Source: Dyella tabacisoli
GTDB lineage: Bacteria; Pseudomonadota; Gammaproteobacteria; Xanthomonadales; Rhodanobacteraceae
Length of the DNA: 64,000 nt
Assembly (NCBI RefSeq): GCF_003350925.1
Contig: NZ_KZ857185.1
Coordinates: forward strand, 1-64,000
Direction: 5' to 3'
This document shows, piece by piece, positions 10,012 to 17,440 of the stretch. How positions within the stretch are numbered: the stretch's first letter is position 1; every line of letters starts with the position of its first letter. The notes below the pieces were generated by a model. It had not been told where the DNA came from and searched no databases. It saw only the letters and a program-made list of their open reading frames with translations. The translations under genes and the position numbers were made by a program.

Positions 10012-10077
10012 TCGCGGTACCGTCATGGCGTGGCCCCTCGCAGCCTGAACGCCACGAACCGCATGACTCAATACCGA

Positions 10078-12717
10078 ATGAAAACGGCAGAAATTCGCTC
10101 GACCTTCCTCGATTACTTCCGCTCCAAGGGCCATGCCATCGTGCCGTCCAGCTCGCTGGTGCCGGCCAGCGACCCGACCTTGTTGTTCACCAACTCGGGC
10201 ATGGTGCAGTTCAAGAACGTGTTTCTCGGCAGCGAGAAGCCCGGCTATGTGCGTGCGGCCGACGTGCAACGTTGCCTGCGGGCCGGCGGCAAGCACAACG
10301 ACCTGGATGCGGTGGGCTACACCGCCCGTCATCACACCTTCTTCGAGATGCTCGGCAACTGGTCGTTTGGCGATTACTTCAAGCGCGATGCGATCAGCTA
10401 CGCCTGGGATCTGCTTACCAACGTCTTTAAATTGCCGAAAGATAAGCTCTGGGTCACCGTCTATCACACCGACGACGAGGCCTACGACATCTGGCATAAG
10501 GAAATCGGCGTGGCCGCCGAGCACATTGTGCGTATTGGCGACAACAAGGGCGCGCCCTTTGCCTCCGATAATTTCTGGCAGATGGCCGATACCGGCCCCT
10601 GTGGCCCGTGCACCGAAATCTTCTATGACCACGGTGCGGACATTGCCGGAGGCCCACCGGGCTCGCCCGACGAGGACGGTGATCGCTACATCGAAATCTG
10701 GAATCTCGTGTTCATGCAGTTCGACCGCGCGCCGGACGGCTCGCTGACGCCGCTGCCGGCACCGTGCGTGGATACCGGCATGGGCCTGGAGCGCCTTGCC
10801 GCGGTGTTGCAGCATGTGCATTCCAACTACGAGATCGATCTGTTTGCGCACCTGATTCGCGTGGCAAGTGCGCTCACCCAGACCAATGACCTGGCGAACA
10901 AGTCGTTGCGCGTGATTGCCGATCACATCCGCGCCTGTTCGTTCTTGATCGTCGATGGCGTACTGCCATCCAACGAAGGTCGTGGCTATGTGGTGCGCCG
11001 GATCATCCGCCGCGCGTTGCGCCATGGCTGGATGCTGGGCGTGCGCGGTGATTTCTTCTGGAAGATGGTGTCGCCGCTGGTCGAGGAAATGGGCGAGGCC
11101 TATCCCGAACTCGCGGCCAAGCAAGCCTTTGTCGAAGAGGCGTTGCGTATCGAAGAGCAGCGCTTCGGCGAAACGCTAGAGCACGGCATGCGAGTGTTCG
11201 ATGACATTGCGGACAAGGTCGGCAAAATCATTCCGGGCGAGGACGCATTCCGTCTGTACGATACCTACGGTTTCCCGGTCGATCTCACGGCCGATATCGC
11301 ACGCGAGCGCGGCCTGACTGTCGATATGGCCGGTTTTGAGCAGGCTATGAAAGAGCAGCGCGAGCGTGCGCGCGGGGCCAGCCGTTTCGAAGCCAAAGGC
11401 CTGATGCCGGCCGAGCTGGCCAGTCATTTGAAACCCACCGTGTTCCTTGGCTATGAGTCCTTGCTCAGCCAGGGGAGCAAGGTGATCGGTATCGTTCGCG
11501 GCGGCAAACAGATTGACCAATTGAGCGAGGGTGAAGAGGGGCTGGTCATCCTCGATAGCACGCCGTTCTACGCCGAATCCGGCGGTCAAATGGGCGATGC
11601 CGGCACCCTGTCCAATACGGCTGGTCGCTTGACAGTCGCCGATACCATCAAGATGGGTGGCGTGTTCTTCGGTCACGCCGGCCGCTGGCACGGAGCGCAG
11701 TCGCTGCGAACGGGCGATATGGTTGAGGCCGGCGTGGATGCCTCCCGCCGCCAAGCCATCGTATTGAATCATTCAGCCACCCATTTGCTGCACGCCGCCC
11801 TGCGCAAGTTGCTCGGTGAACACGTCGCGCAGAAGGGCTCGCAGGTCGCACCCGAGCGCCTGCGCTTCGACTTCTCGCACTTCAAGCCGCTGAGCCGCGA
11901 CGAGCTGGCACAGGTTGAGCTCATGGTGAATGACGAAGTGCGCCGTAACGTGCAGGCCGAAGTGCATCAGATGGCTTATGACGAAGCGATCGACTTCGGC
12001 GCCATTGCCCTGTTCGGCGAGAAATACGGCGACGAAGTGCGCGTGTTGAAGATGGGCGAGTTCTCTACCGAATTGTGCGGCGGTACGCATGTTGGCCGCA
12101 CCGGTGATATCGGGTTGTTCAAAATCGTCAGCGAGGCTGGTGTGGCCTCTGGCGTGCGCCGTATCGAGGCGGTGACGGGGGCTGGTGCATTGGCCTACGT
12201 GGCCGACGAAGAGCGGCGCCTGGGCGAGCTGTCGCAGTTGTTGTCCAGCAGCGGAGACGACGCGGTAGAAAAGCTGCGCCAGATGTTCGACAAGCAGAAA
12301 AAACTAGAGCGTGAATTGGACTCGCTGCGCTCCAAGGCCGCCGGCTCAGCCACGGCCGATCTGGCCACCGCCGCACACGAGATCGACGGTATCAAGATCG
12401 TGGCAGCACGGCTGGAAGGCCTGGATGCGAAGGCCTTGCGCGACAGTGTCGATCAGCTCAAGCAGCAGTTGGTCGATTGCGTGGTGCTACTGGCAGGTGC
12501 TGCAGACGGCCGCGCATCATTGGTGGCCGGTGTCCATGGCAAAGCACTGGGACGGGTCAAGGCCGGCGAAATAGTGGCTCACGTCGCCGCTCAAATCGAC
12601 GGCAAGGGCGGTGGACGCCCCGACATGGCCCAGGGCGGCGGTAACGATTCACCGCAGTTGCCAGCGGTGCTGGCGAGCCTGCCTGCCTGGATCGGCGCTC
12701 AAATGAGTGGCGTATAA
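10078..12717 (+). CDS. alaS: alanyl-tRNA synthetase
   Basis: The 879-residue class II synthetase charges tRNA-Ala. The N-terminal catalytic core begins [14 protein letters not shown] and includes the TNSGMVQFK and GGKHNDLD motif regions. The editing domain carries the zinc-binding HSATH and CGGTH motifs (about residues 560-670), and the C-terminal C-Ala domain ends in [10 protein letters not shown]. In-frame upstream starts at 10030 (GTG) and 10063 (ATG) exist, but the family's conserved N terminus starts at 10078. csrA follows, as in E. coli and Xanthomonas. Confidence 0.96.
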   Translation: MKTAEIRSTFLDYFRSKGHAIVPSSSLVPASDPTLLFTNSGMVQFKNVFLGSEKPGYVRAADVQRCLRAGGKHNDLDAVGYTARHHTFFEMLGNWSFGDYFKRDAISYAWDLLTNVFKLPKDKLWVTVYHTDDEAYDIWHKEIGVAAEHIVRIGDNKGAPFASDNFWQMADTGPCGPCTEIFYDHGADIAGGPPGSPDEDGDRYIEIWNLVFMQFDRAPDGSLTPLPAPCVDTGMGLERLAAVLQHVHSNYEIDLFAHLIRVASALTQTNDLANKSLRVIADHIRACSFLIVDGVLPSNEGRGYVVRRIIRRALRHGWMLGVRGDFFWKMVSPLVEEMGEAYPELAAKQAFVEEALRIEEQRFGETLEHGMRVFDDIADKVGKIIPGEDAFRLYDTYGFPVDLTADIARERGLTVDMAGFEQAMKEQRERARGASRFEAKGLMPAELASHLKPTVFLGYESLLSQGSKVIGIVRGGKQIDQLSEGEEGLVILDSTPFYAESGGQMGDAGTLSNTAGRLTVADTIKMGGVFFGHAGRWHGAQSLRTGDMVEAGVDASRRQAIVLNHSATHLLHAALRKLLGEHVAQKGSQVAPERLRFDFSHFKPLSRDELAQVELMVNDEVRRNVQAEVHQMAYDEAIDFGAIALFGEKYGDEVRVLKMGEFSTELCGGTHVGRTGDIGLFKIVSEAGVASGVRRIEAVTGAGALAYVADEERRLGELSQLLSSSGDDAVEKLRQMFDKQKKLERELDSLRSKAAGSATADLATAAHEIDGIKIVAARLEGLDAKALRDSVDQLKQQLVDCVVLLAGAADGRASLVAGVHGKALGRVKAGEIVAHVAAQIDGKGGGRPDMAQGGGNDSPQLPAVLASLPAWIGAQMSGV

Positions 12718-12754
12718 GTAGGTGAATAAGTGCCTCTGTTTGGGCAGGAACGCA

Positions 12755-12784
12755 TTGCATACGGCGAGCGCGCTCGGCTAGTAT
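12755..12784 (+). promoter_or_regulatory. candidate sigma-70 promoter for csrA
   Basis: TTGCAT (12755-12760) and TAGTAT (12779-12784) are separated by 18 bases, 38 bases after the alaS stop. The transcript would have a leader of roughly 180 bases that includes the nested inverted repeat at 12796-12859. This is a sequence match only. Confidence 0.45.
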
Positions 12785-12795
12785 CGTCCGAATGT

Positions 12796-12859
12796 CGGCT
12801 CACAGGTTGTAGTGTGCCGCCCGGCAAAATGTCTCCCGGGACATTTTGTCTGTGAGCCG
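12796..12859. repeat. nested inverted repeat upstream of csrA
   Basis: The outer arms CGGCTCACAG (12796-12805) and CTGTGAGCCG (12850-12859) are perfectly complementary. Inside them CAAAATGTC (12825-12833) pairs perfectly with GACATTTTG (12840-12848) around a TCCCGG loop. In RNA this would give a long two-part stem in the alaS-csrA gap. It could be an attenuator, a processing site or a CsrA-responsive leader. Confidence 0.75.
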
Positions 12860-12970
12860 GGGAGGGCGTAAGCCTTCGAAGGAATATTTCGGACAGCCAG
12901 GCGGTGATGCTCAGGGGTGAGGCATCGCGGGTTGCTGGCCTTGACCAATAGCATTCATGGAGTGGCAAAC

Positions 12971-13177
12971 ATGTTGATTCTGACCCGCAGGGTCGGTGAA
13001 ACCTTGATGATCGGTGACGAGGTGACCGTTACCGTCTTGGGTGTGAAGGGCAATCAGGTGCGTATCGGCATCAATGCTCCTAAGACCGTAGCCGTGCATC
13101 GTGAAGAGATCTTTGACAAGATCAAGAACGAACGCGAGCAAGGTGGTAGTACTCCTGGCAACACCGGCGAGCACTAA
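12971..13177 (+). CDS. csrA: carbon storage regulator CsrA (RsmA)
   Basis: This 68-residue RNA-binding homodimer binds GGA-containing leaders and controls translation and stability of mRNAs for metabolism, motility and biofilm. The sequence [16 protein letters not shown], then the VRIGINAP segment and AVHREEIF with its RNA-contacting arginine, is canonical. The C-terminal tail after about residue 55 is variable and hydrophilic. The start at MLILTRR is fixed by family conservation; the frame stays open 18 codons upstream. The leader contains AAGGAA and other GGA motifs, so self-control is plausible. Confidence 0.97.
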   Translation: MLILTRRVGETLMIGDEVTVTVLGVKGNQVRIGINAPKTVAVHREEIFDKIKNEREQGGSTPGNTGEH

Positions 13178-13191
13178 CTATCAATTAAGGC

Positions 13192-13220
13192 TTTACCTTG
13201 ATCGCGCCGGTCAGTATGCT
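13192..13220 (+). promoter_or_regulatory. candidate promoter of tRNA-Ser
   Basis: TTTACC (13192-13197) and TATGCT (13215-13220) are spaced by 17 bases. The predicted start lies about 25 bases before the tRNA 5' end. This is inferred from sequence and position only. Confidence 0.5.
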
Positions 13221-13252
13221 TGCCGGCTCCGCAGCGATGCGGAACAAAAATC

Positions 13253-13345
13253 GGAGAGATGCCCGAGTGGCCGAAGGGGCTCCCCTGCTAAGGGAGTATA
13301 GGGTCAAAAGCCTTATCGAGGGTTCGAATCCCTCTCTCTCCGCCA
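13253..13345 (+). tRNA. tRNA-Ser(GCU)
   Basis: This 93-base class II tRNA has acceptor strands GGAGAGA and TCTCTCC, discriminator G and an encoded CCA. The anticodon stem CTCCC/GGGAG encloses loop CTGCTAA, giving anticodon GCU for AGC/AGU codons. A long variable arm and the T-loop GGGTTCGAATCCC are present. The 3' end is shared with a 28-bp inverted repeat that leads into a repeat array. Confidence 0.96.
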
Positions 13346-13395
13346 GATACGCAAAACGCCCCCTAGTGGGGCGTTTTGCGTATCTGGCGGAGAGA
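13335..13395 (+). terminator. 28-bp perfect inverted repeat overlapping the tRNA-Ser 3' end
   Basis: The left arm 13335-13362 comprises the last 11 bases of the tRNA (acceptor strand, G, CCA) plus 17 following bases. It is perfectly complementary to 13368-13395 across the loop CTAGT. The inner AACGCCCC/GGGGCGTT with TTTT is a plausible intrinsic terminator for the tRNA transcript. The outer part exactly inverts the tRNA terminus. Confidence 0.85.
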
Positions 13396-14084
13396 TGGTG
13401 GTGGACGAACCCTCCGGTTCGACAAATTTGTCAGGAACAAATTTGGACAGCCGAACGGCTGGCCCCGGAGCGCGCAGCGCGTAGGGGTGAGGCCCATGGA
13501 TGGGCCGAACAATCCCTCCCGTCACGAAATAGGGACCTGCATCGATGCGTGGGGCGTTTTGCGTATCTGGCGGAGAGATGGTGGTGAACGAACACTTACG
13601 GTTCGACAAATTTGTCTAGAACAACAAGGACAGCCGCAGGCTGGCCCCGGAGCGCGTAGCGCGCAGGGGTGAGGCCCATGGATGGGCCGAACAATCCCTC
13701 GCGTCACGAAATAGGCACCCGCATCGATGCGTGGGGCGTTTTGCGTATCTGGCGGAGAGATGGTGGTGGACGAACCCTTACGGTTCGACGAATTTGTCAG
13801 GAACAAATTCGGACAGCCGCAGGCTGGCCCCGTAGCGCGTAAGCGCGAAGGGGTGAGGCCCATGGATGGGCCGAACAATCCCTCGCGTCACGAAATAGGC
13901 ACCCGCATCGATGCGTGGGGCGTTTTGCGTATCTGGCAGAGAGATGGTGGAGGACGAACCCTATGGTAATTCGGCGGCACTCCTGTGCCTCGCCCTTCGT
14001 GCCATCGGCCACGCCGATGTTCGCTCCGGCATCCTGCTTCCGCAGTCGACGAATTTGTCAGGAACAACAAGGACAGCCGCAGGC
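13368..14084. repeat. direct-repeat array of about 183-bp multi-hairpin units behind tRNA-Ser
   Basis: Units begin at 13368, 13551, 13733 and 13917, giving periods of 183, 182 and 184. Each starts with GGGGCGTTTTGCG and an inverted copy of the tRNA-Ser 3' terminus. Internal palindromes recur in the first three units: a 9-bp stem with loop CAGGA (13423-13445 and 13789-13811), CAGCC/GGCTG, GCGC/GCGC, GGCCCAT-GG-ATGGGCC (13491-13506) and GCATCGATGC. Unit 4 has one mismatch in the tRNA-derived part, is interrupted at about 13966-14045 by unrelated DNA, and ends near 14084. No protein-coding signal is credible in any frame. Confidence 0.9.
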
Positions 14085-14120
14085 GAAAATCTTTCCTGAT
14101 GGCCTCACCGCTCTTGCTCC

Positions 14121-14225
14121 TCCCCCTACTTGTAGGGGGAGGTTGGGAGGGGGTAAGGCCCTTGCGATAACGCGAGGCAAGAGCCTCCGCCCTCCCCAGC
14201 CTTCCCCTGCAAGCAAGGGAGGGAG
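14121..14225. repeat. dispersed two-hairpin GC-rich repeat, copy B
   Basis: CCCCCTAC-TT-GTAGGGGG is followed after about 60 bases by TTCCCCTGC-AA-GCAAGGGA, the same architecture as at 1-93 and 58477-58556. It fills much of the gap between the tRNA-linked array and the end of lpxH. Nothing else is visible between 14226 and 14294. Confidence 0.75.
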
Positions 14226-14294
14226 CCAGCAAGCCGTATCAGCCGCCGAAGCTGCTGGGCATGCAGTGCAAGTGAGGATGGTTAGTGGCGACAA

Positions 14295-15023
14295 TCAGCC
14301 AGTAGGGAGGCCACGCAGTTCGGCGGCATCGGCGGTTACCCGCAATACCGACCCCTGCTCGTACCAATCGCCGAGAACAATGCGTTCGGCTGTTTTTCCG
14401 TCCAGTTCGAGGCGATGGGTTGCTGGTCGATGGGTGTGGCCGTGAATCAGCCGGTCGACACCTGCCGCGCGCAATGCTTCAAGTACGGCGTCCTGATTCA
14501 CATCCATGATCGTCTCCATCGTGTTGCCAGTATGTGCGCGGCTGTCTTCGCGGGCTTTGGCTGCGAATGCGCGGCGGGCATCGAGGGACATGGAAAGAAT
14601 CTGCGCCTTCCATTGAGGCGTGCGTACCTGCTTGCGTACGGCCTGGTAGGCGGTGTCGTCAGTACACAGCAGGTCGCCATGCATCAGCAGGGTGCGGTGG
14701 CCGTACAGGTCATGTACGACGCCGTCTTCGAGCAGGGTGAGGCCTGCGCGGCGAGCGAAATCTTCACCGAGCAGAAAGTCGCGGTTACCCACCATGAAAT
14801 ACACGGGCACGCCGCTATCGCGCAGCGTGCGGGTGGCGTTTGCGATGCGTTGGGGCAGCTCGGCATCGTCGTCGTCGCCGATCCATGCTTCAACCAGGTC
14901 GCCGAGGATATACAGCGCATCGGCGCGGCGTGCTTCGTCGCTGGCGAGATAGTTCTCGAATAGCTGGGTGATGTGCGGGCGGCTGGCGTCTAAGTGGAGA
15001 TCGGCGATAAACAACGTAGCCAT
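14295..15023 (-). CDS. lpxH: UDP-2,3-diacylglucosamine diphosphatase LpxH
   Basis: This 242-residue peripheral membrane metallophosphoesterase cleaves UDP-2,3-diacylglucosamine to lipid X and UMP in lipid A synthesis. Metal-binding motifs appear in order: DLHLD (near residue 8), GDLVEAW, GNRDF, LLMHGD and HGHTHRP near residue 195. The ATG at 15023 gives the conserved MATLFIADLHL start; the frame is open 46 codons further upstream but overlaps the preceding gene. It starts 7 bases after the cyclophilin stop codon, so the two are probably one transcript. Confidence 0.95.
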   Translation of the reverse strand: MATLFIADLHLDASRPHITQLFENYLASDEARRADALYILGDLVEAWIGDDDDAELPQRIANATRTLRDSGVPVYFMVGNRDFLLGEDFARRAGLTLLEDGVVHDLYGHRTLLMHGDLLCTDDTAYQAVRKQVRTPQWKAQILSMSLDARRAFAAKAREDSRAHTGNTMETIMDVNQDAVLEALRAAGVDRLIHGHTHRPATHRLELDGKTAERIVLGDWYEQGSVLRVTADAAELRGLPTG

Positions 15024-15030
15024 CGTGTGC

Positions 15031-15774
15031 TCAGTCCTTGGCCTTGGTACGCTTTTTCGCGGGTTTGGTGGGTGCGACGGCCGGAACGTTGCTGGCGGCA
15101 GGGAGGGGCGCTTTGCTGCTGGAGGCTGCCGCAGGCGCTTCTTCGCCGACGACATTGGCACCGTCGACCACGATCAGCGGGTTGGGCACGTCGCCGGCAA
15201 AGGGGCCGAGGCCGCGGGTGGGCAGAGCGGCGATCTTGTCGATCACATCCATGCCTTTGAGCACTTTGCCGAACACGGCATAGCCCCAGGTAAGGCCACT
15301 CTGATTGCCGACATAGTCCAGCCGACGGTTGTCGACCAGGTTGAAGAAAAACTGGGCGGTACCGGAGTTGGGGTCGGCGCCGCGGGCTACGGCGATGGTG
15401 CCGCGCACGTTAGGCAGGCCATTGTCCGCTTCGCTGGGAATCGCCGAGCGCGTGCGCTTGGGCTGCAAGTCGCGGGTGTACAGGCCGCCCTGCACGAGAT
15501 AACCGGGAATGGCCCGATGGAACACGGTGCCGTTATAGAAGCCATCGCGCACGTACTGCAGAAAATTGGCGGCGCTCTTAGGCGCCTTGTCCGGGTATAG
15601 CTCTAGTGTGATTTCGCCTTGCGAGGTGTGCAGCACCACTTGCGGATGTGCTGATGTTTCCGGGCTGGGCGCGCTCGCTGGTTTGGCTGTTTGCGCGGCA
15701 AGCGCAATGGGCACAATGAGCAGCAATAGAGCGAGTGAGAATCGTGGCATGGCGAGTCGGGCGGCTTGTGACAT
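15031..15774 (-). CDS. periplasmic cyclophilin-type peptidyl-prolyl isomerase
   Basis: The 247-residue protein has an N-terminal signal sequence (LALLLLIVPIALAAQ) and a cyclophilin domain from about residue 45 to 205. Recognisable motifs are FHRAIPGYLVQGG, GTAQFFFN and FGKVLKGMDVID. It should catalyse prolyl isomerisation of secreted proteins in the periplasm. The C-terminal 40 residues are low-complexity Ala/Pro/Lys and end in a basic KKRTKAKD tail, an extension not found in E. coli PpiA. A second ATG at 15750 is an equally possible start. It is coupled to lpxH downstream. Confidence 0.9.
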   Translation of the reverse strand: MSQAARLAMPRFSLALLLLIVPIALAAQTAKPASAPSPETSAHPQVVLHTSQGEITLELYPDKAPKSAANFLQYVRDGFYNGTVFHRAIPGYLVQGGLYTRDLQPKRTRSAIPSEADNGLPNVRGTIAVARGADPNSGTAQFFFNLVDNRRLDYVGNQSGLTWGYAVFGKVLKGMDVIDKIAALPTRGLGPFAGDVPNPLIVVDGANVVGEEAPAAASSSKAPLPAASNVPAVAPTKPAKKRTKAKD

Positions 15775-15829
15775 CCGGGCATGATACGCGGCTGCGGTGA
15801 GTGAGCCTATTCACATCGCAGCGAGGGAT

Positions 15830-17347
15830 TCAGATAGTGATCAAATCCAGCCGTGGCCCAAGCTCGGACATGGGGGCGCGTTCTTGCTCAAGATCGGCTT
15901 CGGTCAGCGGGTGCTGCTCCAGCCATGCGGCCGGCACGGCCAGCCGCAGTCGCTGACTGGTCGCGGTCAGGCGCATTTGCGGCAGTGATTCGGCGCGACG
16001 GGCGCGGCGGAACAATACGGCCAGCCGCAGTAACGCGGTGATATGGCGGGCTAGCACGCGATAGCGCTGCGGCAGGGCAGAGAACAGGGTTTTGTCTGGT
16101 TTGCGGCGATGCGATTGAACGATGGCTGCGAGCAGTTGTTGCTCCTGCCGCGAGAAACCGGCCAGATCGGCATGGCGCAGGATATAGGCGCCGTGATGAT
16201 GGTGTTGGCTGTGCGCGATGGCCAGGCCGATCTCGTGTACGCGAGAGGCCCAGGAAAGCCATTCGCGAGCTTCGAGGTCCATCTTCCAGGCCTTGGCGAC
16301 TTGGTCGAACAGCAGTAGCGCGGTCGATTCCACCCGTCGGGCCTGCGCACGATCCACGCCGTAGCGGGCGGCCAGCGCGTCGATACTGGCGGTGCGCGGG
16401 TCGCTGCCGCCGGCGCGGCCCAGCAGATCCCATAGCAGGCCCTCGCGCATCGAGCTTTCGCATACCCGCAGGCGCTCGATGCCGAGTGCGGCAAACGCCG
16501 CTTCGAAGATCACCACGGCGCCGACGATCACCGGCGCGCGATCTTCGGCCAGGCCGGGCAGCTTGATGGCGCTGATCTGGCCCTGCTCGATCAGCGCGTC
16601 GCGCAGCAAGGCCAATGCGGCGGGGGTGATGCCGTCATCGGAGAACTTCATCGCCTGGACCACCGCGCCGATGGCCTTGGCCGAGCCCGATGAGCCGTAG
16701 GCATCGAGCCAGCCGGCCTCGCGGTAATCTTCGGCAAACTGCTGCAATAGCACGCCGATCTCACTACGTGCGCGTTGCCAGCGCTTGCGGTTGAGCTTGC
16801 CGCCGGGGAAAAAACGCAGGGTCGAGGCGATACAGCCTGCCTGCACGCTTTCGGTCTGCAGTGGGGCCAGTCCGCGGCCGATGATGAACTCCGTGCTGCC
16901 GCCGCCGACATCAATGATGAGCCGGTTCTCGCGTGAGGCTGGCAGATCGTGCGCCGCACCGAGGAAGATCAGGCGGCCCTCCTCGCGACCGGAGACGATT
17001 TCCACAGGGTGACCCAAGGCAGCCTCCGCCGCCGTCAGGAACGCCTGTGGCGAGGCCAGCCGGCGCACGGTATTGGTTGCTACGGCACGAACGCGCATCG
17101 ACGGTACGCCGGCGATGCGTTGACCACAGCGAGCCAGGCAATTGAGCGCACGGGCGCGGTGTTCGGCGTCCAGGGTGCCATCGGCGCGCAGGCCTGCGGC
17201 CATGCGCACGGTTTCGCGCAAGCGGTCGATGACGCGAGGTTCGCCGTGCTCCATACGGGCGACGACCATATGAAAGCTGTTCGATCCCATGTCCACGGCG
17301 GCGATCAGCTCGCCGTCCTTGATCTGAATCTGATCGCCTTGGCTCAT
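15830..17347 (-). CDS. ppx: exopolyphosphatase / pppGpp phosphohydrolase (Ppx/GppA)
   Basis: The 505-residue protein removes terminal phosphates from polyphosphate and may hydrolyse pppGpp. The actin-like ATPase fold starts with AAVDMGSNSFHMVVARME and has the second phosphate loop IIDVGGGSTEFIIG near residue 145. An HD-like C-terminal domain contains HEIGLAIAHSQHHHHGAYIL. The ATG at 17347 (MSQGDQIQIK) is preferred; the frame stays open 13 codons upstream. ppk1 lies immediately upstream on the same strand, pairing polyphosphate synthesis with degradation. Confidence 0.94.
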   Translation of the reverse strand: MSQGDQIQIKDGELIAAVDMGSNSFHMVVARMEHGEPRVIDRLRETVRMAAGLRADGTLDAEHRARALNCLARCGQRIAGVPSMRVRAVATNTVRRLASPQAFLTAAEAALGHPVEIVSGREEGRLIFLGAAHDLPASRENRLIIDVGGGSTEFIIGRGLAPLQTESVQAGCIASTLRFFPGGKLNRKRWQRARSEIGVLLQQFAEDYREAGWLDAYGSSGSAKAIGAVVQAMKFSDDGITPAALALLRDALIEQGQISAIKLPGLAEDRAPVIVGAVVIFEAAFAALGIERLRVCESSMREGLLWDLLGRAGGSDPRTASIDALAARYGVDRAQARRVESTALLLFDQVAKAWKMDLEAREWLSWASRVHEIGLAIAHSQHHHHGAYILRHADLAGFSRQEQQLLAAIVQSHRRKPDKTLFSALPQRYRVLARHITALLRLAVLFRRARRAESLPQMRLTATSQRLRLAVPAAWLEQHPLTEADLEQERAPMSELGPRLDLITI

Positions 17348-17440
17348 GCGTGGCTCTCTTGGGCTACAAGGTGGCGATTCTCGCACGCGTAGGCATGAGG
17401 GCGAAGCTTTATGCCCTCTCCTGAGCAGCGGGAGAGGTTC

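Noticed and set aside
9490..11124. Minus-strand open frame of 544 codons
   Set aside because: It is antisense to recX and alaS, both certain genes, and shows no family motif.
13313..13878. Short open frames in the repeat array, one ending ERDSNPR
   Set aside because: They repeat with the DNA units, and the ERDSNPR end is the reverse reading of the tRNA T-arm, a well-known annotation artefact.
13368..14084. CRISPR array
   Set aside because: Units of about 183 bases are near-identical throughout, with no short repeat and unique spacer pattern and no cas genes.
15742..15774. ECF41-type promoter at the cyclophilin start (TGTCACA on the minus strand)
   Set aside because: The -10 position reads ATGC rather than CGTC, and the match lies within the first codons.
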